Source of the DNA: Methanocorpusculum sp.
Lineage (GTDB): Archaea; Halobacteriota; Methanomicrobia; Methanomicrobiales; Methanocorpusculaceae
DNA: 12,304 bases
Assembly: GCA_029987395.1 (NCBI GenBank)
Contig: DALTVX010000089.1
Coordinates: forward strand, 1 to 12,304
Direction: 5' to 3'
Numbering within the stretch: the stretch's first letter is position 1; the number at the start of each line of letters is the position of its first letter. Below are positions 1 through 7,696 of this stretch, piece by piece. The position numbers were made by a program, and so were the translations under genes. A model generated the notes under the pieces. That model was not told the DNA's origin and did no database searches. It was given only the letters and a program-made list of their open reading frames with translations.

Positions 1-76
1 ATTCGGTCACAACTGACGCCATCTGGTCTTTGCTCGCGGCAATTAACAGATGGGTCATCGGTCTAGGCTGAAACAT
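1..76 (-). CDS. ahaI: A-type ATP synthase subunit I, N-terminus only (runs off the left edge)
   Basis: Reading the minus strand from an ATG at 74-76 gives 25 residues beginning MFQPRPMTHLLIAASKDQM. This matches the characteristic N-terminus of archaeal/vacuolar-type ATPase subunit I (subunit a), the membrane stator protein that carries the proton or sodium half-channels. The rest lies outside the window. The start is chosen over the internal ATG (56-58) because a GGAG Shine-Dalgarno lies about 9 bases upstream (near 83-87), and because subunit I proteins normally have this basic, proline-containing leader before LLIAASKDQ. It overlaps the end of ahaH by 14 bases, which suggests translational coupling. 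Subunits H and I being adjacent is the standard order at the start of archaeal aha operons. Confidence 0.85.
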   Translation of the reverse strand, partial: MFQPRPMTHLLIAASKDQMASVVTE

Positions 77-392
77 GCAGTTTCTCCTTGAACCGCTCTA
101 CGAATAGCGAAGTTGCCTGTGGGAGCTTTTTGCTTCCAGCGTTAATCAGGTTGTCGGCGTCAGCCTTCCCTTGAGTAACGATCGCGGCATGCTTTGCTGT
201 TGCTACATTCCGTGCATCTAAAAGTCTCTGCTTTTTGTAATCCTCGGCAATCATTGTTGCCTTAGCAATCAAGCTATCAGCTTCGAGTTTTGCGTTTGCA
301 AGTGTTTGCTCCGCGGCACTCTGTGCTGCAGTGATTGTGGATTTACTTTTTGCTTCGGTTTCTTTAATGCTTTTCAGAACCTCAGTTTTCAT
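63..392 (-). CDS. ahaH: A-type ATP synthase subunit H (peripheral stalk)
   Basis: This is a 109-residue protein rich in Ala, Lys, Glu and Gln, with almost no prolines over residues 1-85. It is predicted to form a long single coiled coil, as in archaeal ATPase subunit H, which pairs with subunit E to form the peripheral stalk. Length fits the family (about 100-110 residues). The ATG at 390-392 is preceded by a strong Shine-Dalgarno (GGAGGG, near 398-403). The identification is firm mainly because the next, overlapping gene is subunit I. It is the first gene of the operon: upstream is a 204-base divergent spacer containing a box A candidate, and the gene beyond is on the other strand. Confidence 0.88.
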   Translation of the reverse strand: MKTEVLKSIKETEAKSKSTITAAQSAAEQTLANAKLEADSLIAKATMIAEDYKKQRLLDARNVATAKHAAIVTQGKADADNLINAGSKKLPQATSLFVERFKEKLHVSA

Positions 393-436
393 CCAACCCT
401 CCTCTCACGGCAGTATATTGTTTGGTAATTGATATG

Positions 437-445
437 TTTATACTT
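437..445 (-). promoter_or_regulatory. Candidate box A (TATA) promoter of the ATP synthase operon
   Basis: The minus strand reads AAGTATAAA here, close to the archaeal TATA consensus. Its centre is about 49 bases upstream of the ahaH ATG. A start site about 27 bases downstream would give a leader of roughly 20 bases, which would include the Shine-Dalgarno. The same nine bases occur upstream of hypD (2663-2671) at almost the same distance. I saw no clear promoter for the divergent gene at 597 in the remainder of the 393-596 spacer. Confidence 0.5.
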
Positions 446-596
446 ACGTTATTTACCTCGTGCTGTCCGCTCTTTTTCTTACATATAGGGAGAGCATAGA
501 TTTTAAAGAATACAAAAATGACCAGTGACCTAAAATTTTCACCGGTTTTTCCGTTTGAACAACATCTACAAATAGATTGCACTCCGAAAGTTTACT

Positions 597-1388
597 ATGT
601 ATATACCCGGGAAAAAAACCCTTTCAATTTTGATAGTATCTCTTTTAGTTATTGGGTCTATTCTTACGGCCGGGTGTGTGGGTCTGACAGACCCGACTCC
701 TCGTGAGATCATGATCCGCGGTAATCTGATCTCGGTAGATCCTGCCTACATCGACACTGTTTTTATTTGGAAGCTTTTGCTCGATCCAAACAGCTATGAG
801 CCGGAGATGTTTGATGCAGTTGATGCATATCTGGATCTGGATAATCCAGTTGTCGAGATGGGAACAGGTATCGGGGCACTTTCAGCGTATATAAATGATA
901 AACTAACGATGCCGGTGAATCAGGTGTCCGTCGAACCCAATCCATATCTCTTCTCGTTATTAGAACAGACAAAAAAGGCAAACGACCTTGGTGTCACCAA
1001 CATAGAAAAGGCGGTGGGATATGGTTCAGAAACTGTTTCGATCTCAGTGACCTCGGATATCACCAATAATCGTATTATAAGATCAGACGGGGTTGCCGTA
1101 GAATCCGTTGAAGTCAAGACGACCACGGTCAAAAAGGTAGCGACCGATGCGGGATTTTCATCAAACATAACCTTGGTGATGAACATCGTCGGGTACGAGC
1201 ATTCAGTTATTCAATATGAAGCCGAGTATCTGAGACAGAATGTGACCACCGTGATCTCAGCTGTCTATTCTGATGGAAGGAACACGCCAGAATCATTCTT
1301 GGCAAAGATGAAGATGATCGGATTTACGGAAAAGTCCCGGGTATCTGCCGTTGGCAACGGATATGTCGTGATGGTCTTCACGAAATAA
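597..1388 (+). CDS. Membrane-anchored/lipoprotein FkbM-like methyltransferase homologue
   Basis: This 263-residue protein has a basic N-terminus (GKK at 5-7), a hydrophobic stretch (about 8-25) and a lipobox-like LTAGC with Cys27, so it looks exported and lipid-anchored or anchored by one helix. The rest resembles an FkbM-type SAM-dependent methyltransferase: a glycine-rich motif I (VVEMGTGIGALS, 85-96), an acidic end to the next strand (VSVEPNP, 110-116), and a C-terminal block at 193-206 aligning with the family's IDVEGAE motif. In that block the key residues have drifted (Asn196 for Asp, Val198 for Glu; Gly199 and Glu201 kept), so activity is doubtful. It stands alone, divergent from the ATP synthase operon, with no good Shine-Dalgarno; the ATG at 597 is chosen because it starts the signal-like segment. 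The substrate is unknown. Confidence is high for a real gene, moderate for the fold. Confidence 0.7.
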   Translation: MYIPGKKTLSILIVSLLVIGSILTAGCVGLTDPTPREIMIRGNLISVDPAYIDTVFIWKLLLDPNSYEPEMFDAVDAYLDLDNPVVEMGTGIGALSAYINDKLTMPVNQVSVEPNPYLFSLLEQTKKANDLGVTNIEKAVGYGSETVSISVTSDITNNRIIRSDGVAVESVEVKTTTVKKVATDAGFSSNITLVMNIVGYEHSVIQYEAEYLRQNVTTVISAVYSDGRNTPESFLAKMKMIGFTEKSRVSAVGNGYVVMVFTK

Positions 1389-1402
1389 TACAATCAACAA
1401 TA

Positions 1403-1408
1403 TTTTTT
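1403..1408 (+). terminator. Oligo-T terminator after the FkbM-like gene
   Basis: A run of six T on the coding strand lies 14 bases after the stop codon, in AT-rich sequence with no hairpin. This is the usual form of archaeal termination signals. It lies between the plus-strand gene and the convergent tRNA gene. Confidence 0.4.
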
Positions 1409-1418
1409 ATAATAAGAA

Positions 1419-1492
1419 CGCACCGGTCGGGATTTGAACCCGAGTCAAAGGCTCCGGAAGCCCTCAGGATATCCTGACTACCCCATCGATGC
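1419..1492 (-). tRNA. tRNA-Arg (anticodon CCG)
   Basis: The minus strand folds as a tRNA. The T arm is TCGGG-TTCAAAT-CCCGA (loop at 1433-1439). The anticodon arm has stem AGGGC/GCCTT and loop TTCCGGA, giving anticodon CCG, which reads the arginine codon CGG. The D loop contains AGTCAGGATA with the conserved GG. The acceptor stem pairs GCATCGA with CCGGTGC, with discriminator G; the innermost pair (7-66) is an A-C mismatch and pair 4-69 is T-G. The variable loop is four bases. No intron is seen, and CCA is not encoded, as is common in archaea. It lies 100 bases downstream of hypD but has its own AT-rich promoter region. Confidence 0.88.
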
Positions 1493-1535
1493 ATTTTGCG
1501 CTGGTTTGAACGCTTTATTATATTGTACTCGAGAG

Positions 1536-1544
1536 TATTTATAT
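1536..1544 (-). promoter_or_regulatory. Candidate box A of tRNA-Arg
   Basis: The minus strand reads ATATAAATA, a near-consensus archaeal TATA box, about 48 bases upstream of the mature tRNA 5' end. That would give a 5' leader of about 20 bases. A second AT-rich candidate (CAATATAATAAA, 1514-1525) lies closer and would put transcription start almost at the mature end, so either could be used. Confidence 0.45.
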
Positions 1545-1592
1545 CTGGGGTGACGTGGTTTAGTGTATGAAATTTTTTGGGATGGTCGACTG

Positions 1593-2621
1593 TTATCTCT
1601 TCTGGTGGTACTGATACCAGATACGACATGCCCCTTCATGGGAGACCATACACGGGCCGATCGGGATCCGAGGGGTGCAGGCTTTGCCGAACAGTTTGCA
1701 GTCTGACGGGTCCGCAAGACCTCTAAGCACCCGGTCACAGATGCATCCGTCCTTTTTCGTGACCTTTTCGTACACCAGATCGAACTTCTTCTGGGCATCG
1801 AACGCCTCAAACTCCGGCTTTAATGCTAACCCGGATTCGGGAATGACTGGGAACCCGCGCCATTCAACATCGGCCGGCACGAACACATCTTTCATCAGCT
1901 TCTGTGCCTTCACGTTTCCTTCGAATGTCACCACACGAGGGTAGGCATTCTCTACTTTTGGCTCGCCTTTGTTGATCTGCTCGGCCAGCATCAAAAGGCT
2001 GAGAAGGATATCCTCCGGCTCAAATCCGGCGACCACTTGCGGGACCTTGAACTGTTCATACTCATGGTATCCCATAACTGCGCAGACATGTCCGGGCAGA
2101 ATAAATCCGTGAAGGTCTGCCTCGCCCTGTTCCATCAGCCATTTCATTGCCGGAGGGACCAGCCTGTGAGAAACAAGGATACTGAAGTTCTCCGGCGGGT
2201 TTGTCAGAAGGGTCGCAGCCACGGTAGGAACGGTCGTCTCAAATCCGACCGAGATGAATACAACCTCTTTTGTTGGATTCAGGCGTGCGATCTCAACCGC
2301 CTTAGTGATCCCCTGAACGATCCTGACATCTCCTTGTACAAGTTCGAGTGATGTTTTTGTTCCTGGTACCCGAAGAAGATCTCCGTAGGTACAGACGATA
2401 TATCCCCGCTCGGCCAGCTCACATGCGGCATCGATCTCGCCCTGAGGCGTGATACAGACCGGACACCCGGGCCCCATCACGATCTTCATCTGCGGGGGAA
2501 GGACCGATCTGATCCCGTATTTTGCGATGGCCGCTTCATGGGTCCCGCAGACATGCATGATCCGCATATCAGTGTCCACAACTTCAGAGAGTTTTTTTGC
2601 TATATCTGAGCCAAGCGTCAT
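1593..2621 (-). CDS. hypD: [NiFe]-hydrogenase maturation factor HypD
   Basis: HypD is the iron-sulfur scaffold that, with HypC, carries the Fe(CN)2(CO) group during assembly of [NiFe]-hydrogenase active sites in the cytoplasm. The 342-residue protein shows the family signatures in order: CGTHE at 25-29, GPGCPVC at 50-56 (Cys53, Cys56), GFETT near 125, and a cysteine-rich C-terminus (DGCICDRVLRG, then Cys308, Cys315, Cys324, Cys332) including the iron-sulfur ligands. Length is slightly short for the family but covers both ends. The ATG at 2619-2621 is used; an in-frame stop lies a few codons upstream. There is no clear Shine-Dalgarno. No other hyp gene is adjacent, so hypD is solitary here. 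A hydrogenotrophic methanogen would need it for its Ech/Eha-, Frh- and Mvh-type hydrogenases. Confidence 0.96.
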   Translation of the reverse strand: MTLGSDIAKKLSEVVDTDMRIMHVCGTHEAAIAKYGIRSVLPPQMKIVMGPGCPVCITPQGEIDAACELAERGYIVCTYGDLLRVPGTKTSLELVQGDVRIVQGITKAVEIARLNPTKEVVFISVGFETTVPTVAATLLTNPPENFSILVSHRLVPPAMKWLMEQGEADLHGFILPGHVCAVMGYHEYEQFKVPQVVAGFEPEDILLSLLMLAEQINKGEPKVENAYPRVVTFEGNVKAQKLMKDVFVPADVEWRGFPVIPESGLALKPEFEAFDAQKKFDLVYEKVTKKDGCICDRVLRGLADPSDCKLFGKACTPRIPIGPCMVSHEGACRIWYQYHQKR

Positions 2622-2662
2622 ACTAACGTTATATTGTACTTCACCTTAGATAATCACATCTC

Positions 2663-2671
2663 TTTATACTT
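2663..2671 (-). promoter_or_regulatory. Candidate box A of hypD
   Basis: The minus strand reads AAGTATAAA, identical to the candidate upstream of ahaH. The centre is about 46 bases from the hypD ATG, so transcription would start near 2640-2645, leaving a leader of about 22 bases without an obvious Shine-Dalgarno. Confidence 0.5.
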
Positions 2672-2709
2672 GACGCAAGGGAGAGTGAGACTACTCTGAA
2701 GCATGCGTT

Positions 2710-2715
2710 AAAAAA
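2710..2715 (-). terminator. Oligo-T terminator of the AMMECR1-tgtA-arcS-cyclo-ligase operon
   Basis: Six T on the minus strand lie about ten bases past the cyclo-ligase stop codon, with no hairpin. This suits an archaeal terminator and separates the operon from the hypD promoter downstream. Confidence 0.45.
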
Positions 2716-2724
2716 TTCGCCCCG

Positions 2725-3285
2725 TTATCTGCAGTCGATGACCTCGTCCTCGGTCACGATAAGATCCATACGTGCATCGAACCACTCAGATGGAATACAT
2801 TCCATCTCTTGACAGGCATACGCCATACCGATCCGCGGAATGTTCGGATTTTTTTCAAAAAAGCGATCATAGTACCCTGCTCCATATCCCAATCGGTGCC
2901 CAACCCGGTCGAAACCGACCATCGGCACCAATACCACATCGATCGACGAGGCGACCGCAGGTTTTTCAGCGGAGATGGGTTCAGGCACAGAAAAGGTGCT
3001 CGGTTCCAACTCCGCCATCGAGGTGAGATACGAAAGTCGAAGCGTGTGGGTCGCCTTTTCAATGATCGGGACGACTACCCTTTTTCCCTCTTCCAAAAGG
3101 CAGTTGAGGATCACCATCGACTCGACCTCAGGCTCTTTTGCTACATACCCGAGGATCGTTTGATAAGGTTCGAGCAGTTTTTCCAAGCGGCAGGTGATGT
3201 GGTATCCCTTCTCCCGCCGCTCGCCAAGAGACAGAGCCTCGCGTCTCGCTTTGAGGAGTAGGCGAAGCTCTGCTTTTGTGCTCAT
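2725..3285 (-). CDS. 5-formyltetrahydrofolate cyclo-ligase family protein
   Basis: Members of this family convert 5-formyltetrahydrofolate to 5,10-methenyltetrahydrofolate using ATP. The 186-residue protein has the full family length. The N-terminal basic helix (KAELRLLLKARREAL, 4-18) forms part of the nucleotide site, and the diagnostic motif FDRxGxRLGYGxGYYDRF spans 125-142. The ATG (3283-3285) overlaps the arcS stop codon as ATGA, so it is the last gene of the operon and translationally coupled to arcS. Methanogens mostly use tetrahydromethanopterin rather than folate, so the actual substrate may be a related pterin or an unrelated repair target; that is inference. A candidate terminator follows the stop. 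Confidence 0.93.
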   Translation of the reverse strand: MSTKAELRLLLKARREALSLGERREKGYHITCRLEKLLEPYQTILGYVAKEPEVESMVILNCLLEEGKRVVVPIIEKATHTLRLSYLTSMAELEPSTFSVPEPISAEKPAVASSIDVVLVPMVGFDRVGHRLGYGAGYYDRFFEKNPNIPRIGMAYACQEMECIPSEWFDARMDLIVTEDEVIDCR

Positions 3286-4907
3286 TTCCGGTTTGTTTTT
3301 CGCACGCGAACCGCAACACCGCGGTTTGCTCGTTTCATCTCATCGGCGCCCATCGTGGTTTTGCCGGTCGCCTGATAACCTTCTCCGCCAACAAAAACCT
3401 CGTCGCCTTCACGGATCCGCGGATCAGAATCAGCGATGCCTGGCGCTAAGATATCTCCCTGCGGGATAAATCCGTCCGAGATCCAGACACGATATCCGTT
3501 GATATATTTCCAGCCTTCGTGGGTCGGGCGCAGAAGTCCGGTATCCGCATCGATCGAAAAGATCTGGTTCTTTTTCTCGAAGATCTTCTGGTTCGGGTAC
3601 CGACCTTTTGCGATCCAGCCTTTTGTGTCGACCAGTTCATCGAACTGCCACATAAGTGTGCCGCGAACAATGTCGGTCCGGCGTTTTCTGCTCTCGCGAA
3701 GCGTATTATTCAGGGCACGCAGAGAATCCTGCGACAGAGGTTTGTCGTCGTTACAGGTGATCTCAAGCTCGACGCCAGCCTTTTCTGCGGCGATTTTTGC
3801 GACCTCTTTTGCTCCGCCTTCCAGATGGCAGATCACTCTGTCATACCGGTGTTTCGTGAGATACGCGGTAAGATATTCCACCAGGATCGCGGACTCCTCT
3901 TTATCCCAGTATCCGGTGACCGGGACATCGTAATGCCCAGCCGGATAGATGAGTTCGAGTTCACGCGGGACAACACCAAGAGGTGAGGTCACGATCACTT
4001 CATGGGCACGTCCATCCACCACACGCATGAACAACTGGTGTGATCTTGAAAGTGAGTAGGGTTTTCGTGCGGCACACGGCAGAAGAACACAGACATCCGT
4101 CCTTGAAGGAACGAATCTGTTGATCACTCGGTCTTCAAAGAATGCAATTTCCGCACGGGTCATCGACTCGGAGGAGTTTGCAAGGAACTTGGATGAACGG
4201 GCGACCGGCAGATTTGTGGCAAAGCCAGGTCTTCTGTCGATGTGGCGCAGAAGAGAGACCTGCTCTGCGTGAAGTCTGCATCGCATCTCCATAAATTCGC
4301 GAAGCTGACCCTGTTCGATCCAGACTCGTGCAAGGGCGATTTCTTTTTCGAGAGTGAGACGATTGTGAAGTTTCAGGTCGCCGGTTTTACATCCTGCGCA
4401 GTCACAGATTCCTTTCTCCATATAGGAGGCGTCGAACTCTCCTTCCGGCGTGCAGAATTTCTTCTGAACGCTCATAAGATCGACCGCTGTATAATCAAAC
4501 AGATCAAATCCCACATATATCAATGAGGCGACGTTCGAAGGAAGAGCGGATGCGGGAGCATACCGGGCAGCATCCGGCGGACAGACCGCGAGAAGCTTTT
4601 CCAGATACTCGGCATGCCGACGTGCGTCCGAGATGACCGTGTTCCAGTTGGAATACATAAGAACGCTGCCCTCGACCGACTCGCTTTGTGGGTGAACGGC
4701 AGTTGGCTCGCTTCCCGGGACAAAAAATCGTTCAAAGTCTGCTTTGCCGGCAGACGGAGGAAGATTGGTAAATCCCCGTTCCTTTAAAGAAGGAAAAACG
4801 CTTTCCGTTTCAATAACGGCAGGCGTGCTGATGTTTTCCTCGTCGGAAAGTTTCAGGTTTCCGATCCTTGCGTTTCCGTCGCGTTTTCTTGCATCAAATA
4901 GGCTCAT
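3282..4907 (-). CDS. arcS: Archaeosine synthase ArcS (TgtA2-type, with PUA domain)
   Basis: ArcS acts on preQ0 at position 15 of tRNA on the way to archaeosine. The 541-residue protein has a degenerate transglycosylase-like N-terminal half with a zinc-type cluster (Cys168, Cys170, Cys173, His181). It then has the ArcS-specific motif PCxxRKPYxxSxSH at 277-290, which separates it from TgtA, and a C-terminal PUA RNA-binding domain (about 460-537). The start overlaps the tgtA stop by four bases (ATGA) and has an excellent Shine-Dalgarno (GAGGTGATC) just upstream. The N-terminal ~50 residues look variable and may be linker-like. In some archaea ArcS passes a preQ0-lysine adduct to the radical SAM partner RaSEA; no RaSEA is recognised here. 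The tgtA neighbour strongly supports the call. Confidence 0.93.
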   Translation of the reverse strand: MSLFDARKRDGNARIGNLKLSDEENISTPAVIETESVFPSLKERGFTNLPPSAGKADFERFFVPGSEPTAVHPQSESVEGSVLMYSNWNTVISDARRHAEYLEKLLAVCPPDAARYAPASALPSNVASLIYVGFDLFDYTAVDLMSVQKKFCTPEGEFDASYMEKGICDCAGCKTGDLKLHNRLTLEKEIALARVWIEQGQLREFMEMRCRLHAEQVSLLRHIDRRPGFATNLPVARSSKFLANSSESMTRAEIAFFEDRVINRFVPSRTDVCVLLPCAARKPYSLSRSHQLFMRVVDGRAHEVIVTSPLGVVPRELELIYPAGHYDVPVTGYWDKEESAILVEYLTAYLTKHRYDRVICHLEGGAKEVAKIAAEKAGVELEITCNDDKPLSQDSLRALNNTLRESRKRRTDIVRGTLMWQFDELVDTKGWIAKGRYPNQKIFEKKNQIFSIDADTGLLRPTHEGWKYINGYRVWISDGFIPQGDILAPGIADSDPRIREGDEVFVGGEGYQATGKTTMGADEMKRANRGVAVRVRKTNRK

Positions 4908-6349
4908 GTGATCACCTCAATATCTGGGAACTCTGTTCTGAACAGATCTGCCCAGCGGGGGGTGGTCGAGATGGTGACTTTGGTATCAGGATTTGTTTCG
5001 AGCAGTCCTTTGAGCCCTTTGATCCCGTACTTCATCATCTCCTCATCCCACGCGGGTATCTCGGCCTGTCCTGCCGGGAATGTCTCGGCAAGTTCGTAGG
5101 GCATCGGGCCAAACGGTGGTTTGAACTCGATGACCTCCTCGAAACGTGTGGGGACCGGTCCTCCGGCAGATATCAACGAAATCTCCGAGAGTTTTACGCG
5201 GGGGATCATCGCATGATAGCTTGTGACCTCGGTTCTCTGGCAGGATTCGCTTCCCCTGTAGAAGAAGCGGCGTTTGCTTGCTCTGTCGAGATGCTCGAGC
5301 TCGCCGACCCGTTCTAAGAGTCTGCGGTATCCGTCCAGAAGTTTCGGGTGGCCTCTGCAGCGTTCATCCACGAGTTCCCAGAGGGTCCCGTCCTGAATTG
5401 CGGCACGGATGCGGGATATTTCCGCCATTGTTACCGCTAGATTGTGGTAGGCGAGGAGTTTTTGTTTGTCCGGCGATTTTTTCAGCTCTTCGATGGTGTG
5501 GTTCCGGCATACCGGACACGGGCACGGAAGTTCGCTCATCTCGTCGAGTTTGAGTGTCCCGTAGGTGGTGATGTATCGGCCTTCTTTTGCATAGAGGGCG
5601 TAGGCGGCCGAGTCGAATACGTCGCATCCAAGCGCGGCGGCAAGGGCAAACATCGAGGGATGACCTGCTCCAAAGAGGTGGACACATGCCCCGGGGTTGA
5701 GACCTTTTTTTGCGGCGATGATGACGTCGACTAGTTCGCGGTATCGGTAGCTTTCCATGAGGGGGACGACTGCACCGATCGGGCAGTAGGCAAATCCCAT
5801 GTCGGATACGGTTTTGCCGGCAAGTTCCCGAAGGTCCTCATAGGTTGCTCCTTGAACAGGACCGGAAAGGGGGGCGTCGTCACCGAAAAGCTCCTTTGCC
5901 TCCTTCATTCTCGCCGCGGTGATCTCCATCTGGGCGAACACCTCCTCTTTAGCGGTGTCAGGGTGGGTCGGGATGTCTAAGGGGACCCAGATGTCGCTTC
6001 CGATATCTCGCTGAAAGGAGAGGGTCTGTTCGTTGGTGATGTCGACACTTCCGTAGACGGACATCTGAAAGGATCCCGAGTCGGTCATGATGAGTCCGTC
6101 GAAGTCGAGGACTTCATGAAGGCCTTTTTCGAGAGCAGGCTCTCTGAACTCCTCACTTTTCGAGAAGATGTAGGCGTTTGTTATGATGCCTTCGACGCCC
6201 ATCTTTTTCATTTCTGATGGGGGAATTATCTGAAGGTGGGGATTAACGACCGGGAGAAGTGCCGGGGTTTTTATCGATCTTTCGCCGACTTTGAGTTTAC
6301 CGACACGTCCTGCGATGTCTTTATGGATTACTTCGAATGTTATTGTCAT
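4904..6349 (-). CDS. tgtA: tRNA-guanine(15) transglycosylase TgtA (archaeosine pathway)
   Basis: This enzyme exchanges guanine for preQ0 at position 15 in the D loop of archaeal tRNAs. The 481-residue protein shows the catalytic core with Asp90 in DSGSFQ and Asp246 in VFDSAAY, plus the zinc site Cys276-x-Cys278-x2-Cys281 with His302. A C1-like domain follows from about 340 to the end. It is about 100 residues shorter than fused enzymes such as that of Pyrococcus and lacks a C-terminal PUA domain; the PUA is carried by the adjacent ArcS. The ATG at 6347-6349 lies only 4 bases after the AMMECR1 stop, and the stop overlaps the arcS start, so all are co-transcribed. The family call is secure. Confidence 0.96.
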   Translation of the reverse strand: MTITFEVIHKDIAGRVGKLKVGERSIKTPALLPVVNPHLQIIPPSEMKKMGVEGIITNAYIFSKSEEFREPALEKGLHEVLDFDGLIMTDSGSFQMSVYGSVDITNEQTLSFQRDIGSDIWVPLDIPTHPDTAKEEVFAQMEITAARMKEAKELFGDDAPLSGPVQGATYEDLRELAGKTVSDMGFAYCPIGAVVPLMESYRYRELVDVIIAAKKGLNPGACVHLFGAGHPSMFALAAALGCDVFDSAAYALYAKEGRYITTYGTLKLDEMSELPCPCPVCRNHTIEELKKSPDKQKLLAYHNLAVTMAEISRIRAAIQDGTLWELVDERCRGHPKLLDGYRRLLERVGELEHLDRASKRRFFYRGSESCQRTEVTSYHAMIPRVKLSEISLISAGGPVPTRFEEVIEFKPPFGPMPYELAETFPAGQAEIPAWDEEMMKYGIKGLKGLLETNPDTKVTISTTPRWADLFRTEFPDIEVIT

Positions 6350-6353
6350 AGGG

Positions 6354-6914
6354 TTATTCCTTGAATATCTGTCCTTCGAATGTGAGGATGCTGCATGATG
6401 CGTTTTTCCATGCGTTATGCGGGAGACCGGCTTTATTGCAGGTTTCGCCGAGGAACTCTTCAGAGGTCCAGTTGTACTCGGTCGCTACCTGAGGAAGGAG
6501 GAGTCCGGAGTGCCCGTTCATTTCGGCGATGAGTCCGTGTTTTCCGACGATGACGGCAGACGGACGAGCGTTTGGTTCGCCTTCGAGAGGGCTCGGTTGG
6601 GTGAGGACGGTGACTTCGACTTTGATTTTTTTGAGTTCATCCTTGTCGACTGGGTAAAATCGCGGGTCGTGAATAGCGGCATGTTCTGCTGCTTCTTTGA
6701 TCGCGTTGCCTAATGACATGACGGGTAATGGGAAGCCGATGCATCCTCTTAGGCCGCCTAGTTTGGAGAGCGTGACAAAGACGCCTCTTTTTTCGGAGAA
6801 GATGGCGGGTAGCTGCGATTCTTTTTCCGGCTTTTTGCCAGTCACTGCGGATTCAACATATAGCCGTGCAACTTGAAGGGCAAGTTGTCCGTCGGTCTGC
6901 CTGAGAAGGTGCAT
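6354..6914 (-). CDS. AMMECR1 domain protein
   Basis: This 186-residue protein is one AMMECR1 domain, a family conserved from archaea to humans whose biochemical role is unsettled. The diagnostic LRGCIG motif is at 55-60, with the usual downstream blocks (HDPRFYPV at 82-89; TVLTQPSPL near 102-110; [13 protein letters not shown] near 141-153). The frame stays open upstream to an ATG at 7086-7088, but those 58 extra codons come from the GC-rich hairpin array and resemble no known protein. I therefore start at the ATG 6912-6914, which gives normal family length. No Shine-Dalgarno is visible, and a TATA-like box about 37 bases upstream suggests a very short leader. It is the first gene of the tgtA-arcS operon. 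The radical SAM partner that usually travels with AMMECR1 is at 10780-11796. Confidence 0.93.
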   Translation of the reverse strand: MHLLRQTDGQLALQVARLYVESAVTGKKPEKESQLPAIFSEKRGVFVTLSKLGGLRGCIGFPLPVMSLGNAIKEAAEHAAIHDPRFYPVDKDELKKIKVEVTVLTQPSPLEGEPNARPSAVIVGKHGLIAEMNGHSGLLLPQVATEYNWTSEEFLGETCNKAGLPHNAWKNASCSILTFEGQIFKE

Positions 6915-6946
6915 AATCTTATAGGTATTGGGTGTTAAAGATGATG

Positions 6947-6954
6947 AATTATAT
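6947..6954 (-). promoter_or_regulatory. Candidate box A of the AMMECR1-tgtA-arcS operon
   Basis: The minus strand reads ATATAATT, centred about 37 bases before the AMMECR1 ATG, so the transcript would start near 6924 with a leader of about ten bases. This sits between the gene and the hairpin array, and so supports the short start. Confidence 0.4.
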
Positions 6955-6966
6955 GGCGGGCGGGTT

Positions 6967-7198
6967 GGATGCGAGCGAAGCGAAGCAGACGACCTTAGCG
7001 GAGCAAGTCGATAGACTTGCGACCGGGTCGGCGAACAAGCGAGGGTCGTAGACCCGAGTCGGAGAGCAAGCCGAAGGTTTGTGAACAAGTCGTTGGTCTT
7101 AGCCGAGCAAACCGAAGGTTTGCGAGCGGGCCGGGCCGTCCCGTTGGGGCGGCCTTAGCGGAGCAATGTTTCTGAAAGAAACTTGCGACCGGGTTGGC
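6967..7198. repeat. Left array of modular GC-rich hairpins
   Basis: Six short hairpins follow each other, joined by similar linkers (GCGGAGC, GCGAGC, GCGACCGGG, GTGAAC). Stems are 7003-7009/7014-7020, 7043-7047/7051-7055, 7066-7072/7076-7082, 7107-7113/7117-7123, 7134-7142/7146-7154 (nine pairs) and 7163-7172/7178-7186 (one bulge). Loops are 3-5 bases. Stem sequences differ but stay paired: for example GCAAGTC/GACTTGC and GCAAACC/GGTTTGC. The first and last modules share identical flanks (CCTTAGCGGAGCAA before, TTGCGACCGGGT after) around unrelated stems. The array is much richer in GC than the core that follows, and encodes no plausible protein. A related array in opposite orientation lies at 7815-8011. 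Confidence 0.8.
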
Positions 7199-7476
7199 CA
7201 GATTTTATTTTTTCGTGAGAAAAGAAATTTCTATTTCCCATCCGCTCATCACAAAAAACCCACAGAAAAACAACCGAAACACAGAAAAAAGAAGAGCCCA
7301 AAGGGCGGGATTGTATTGTTTGCTTCGCTTTCAATCTACTATTTCCACTCGAAAACAACCTCTTTCACTCCACCATTACCCACTTTCTTTCACGCTCGAG
7401 CAGCCAAAACCATCCTCAAATAAAAAACAAGTCCGATCCTGCCGTATTTTTCTCAAAAGTTCCCTCATGTGTCTAT
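7199..7476. other. AT-rich, G-poor spacer with no recognisable gene
   Basis: The plus strand is strongly depleted of G and rich in A, C and T (for instance around 7240-7290 and 7330-7400). Open frames here are short, low-complexity and without a start signal. A small GCCC-AAA-GGGC hairpin is at 7296-7306. The last ~45 bases show weak similarity to the sequence outside the right inverted-repeat arm. I see no promoter or known RNA. Confidence 0.5.
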
Positions 7477-7537
7477 GTGTGTATCTAAGTATACATGTGA
7501 AAAAAACGATACCCCTCCCACGGACTACGTCCGTAAG
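7477..7537. repeat. Left arm of a long imperfect inverted repeat
   Basis: The first 22 bases (7477-7498) are the exact reverse complement of 7740-7761. The pairing continues with mismatches and small gaps through AAAAAAACGAT, a C-rich stretch and ACTACGTCCG to GTAAG at 7537, matching 7697-7739. The arm itself contains the hairpin ACGGAC-TAC-GTCCGT (7520-7534). Confidence 0.85.

Positions 7538-7696
<159 letters not shown>

Noticed and set aside
3436..3986. Long plus-strand frames (150-165 codons) inside arcS
   Set aside because: They lie opposite a conserved gene and show no family features; they are explained by codon bias on the opposite strand.
6915..7088. A 58-codon N-terminal extension of the AMMECR1 gene starting at ATG 7086-7088
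   Set aside because: It translates the hairpin array into Arg/Ser/Pro/Leu-rich residues with no match to the family. The ATG at 6914 gives the normal domain length and has a TATA-like box just upstream.
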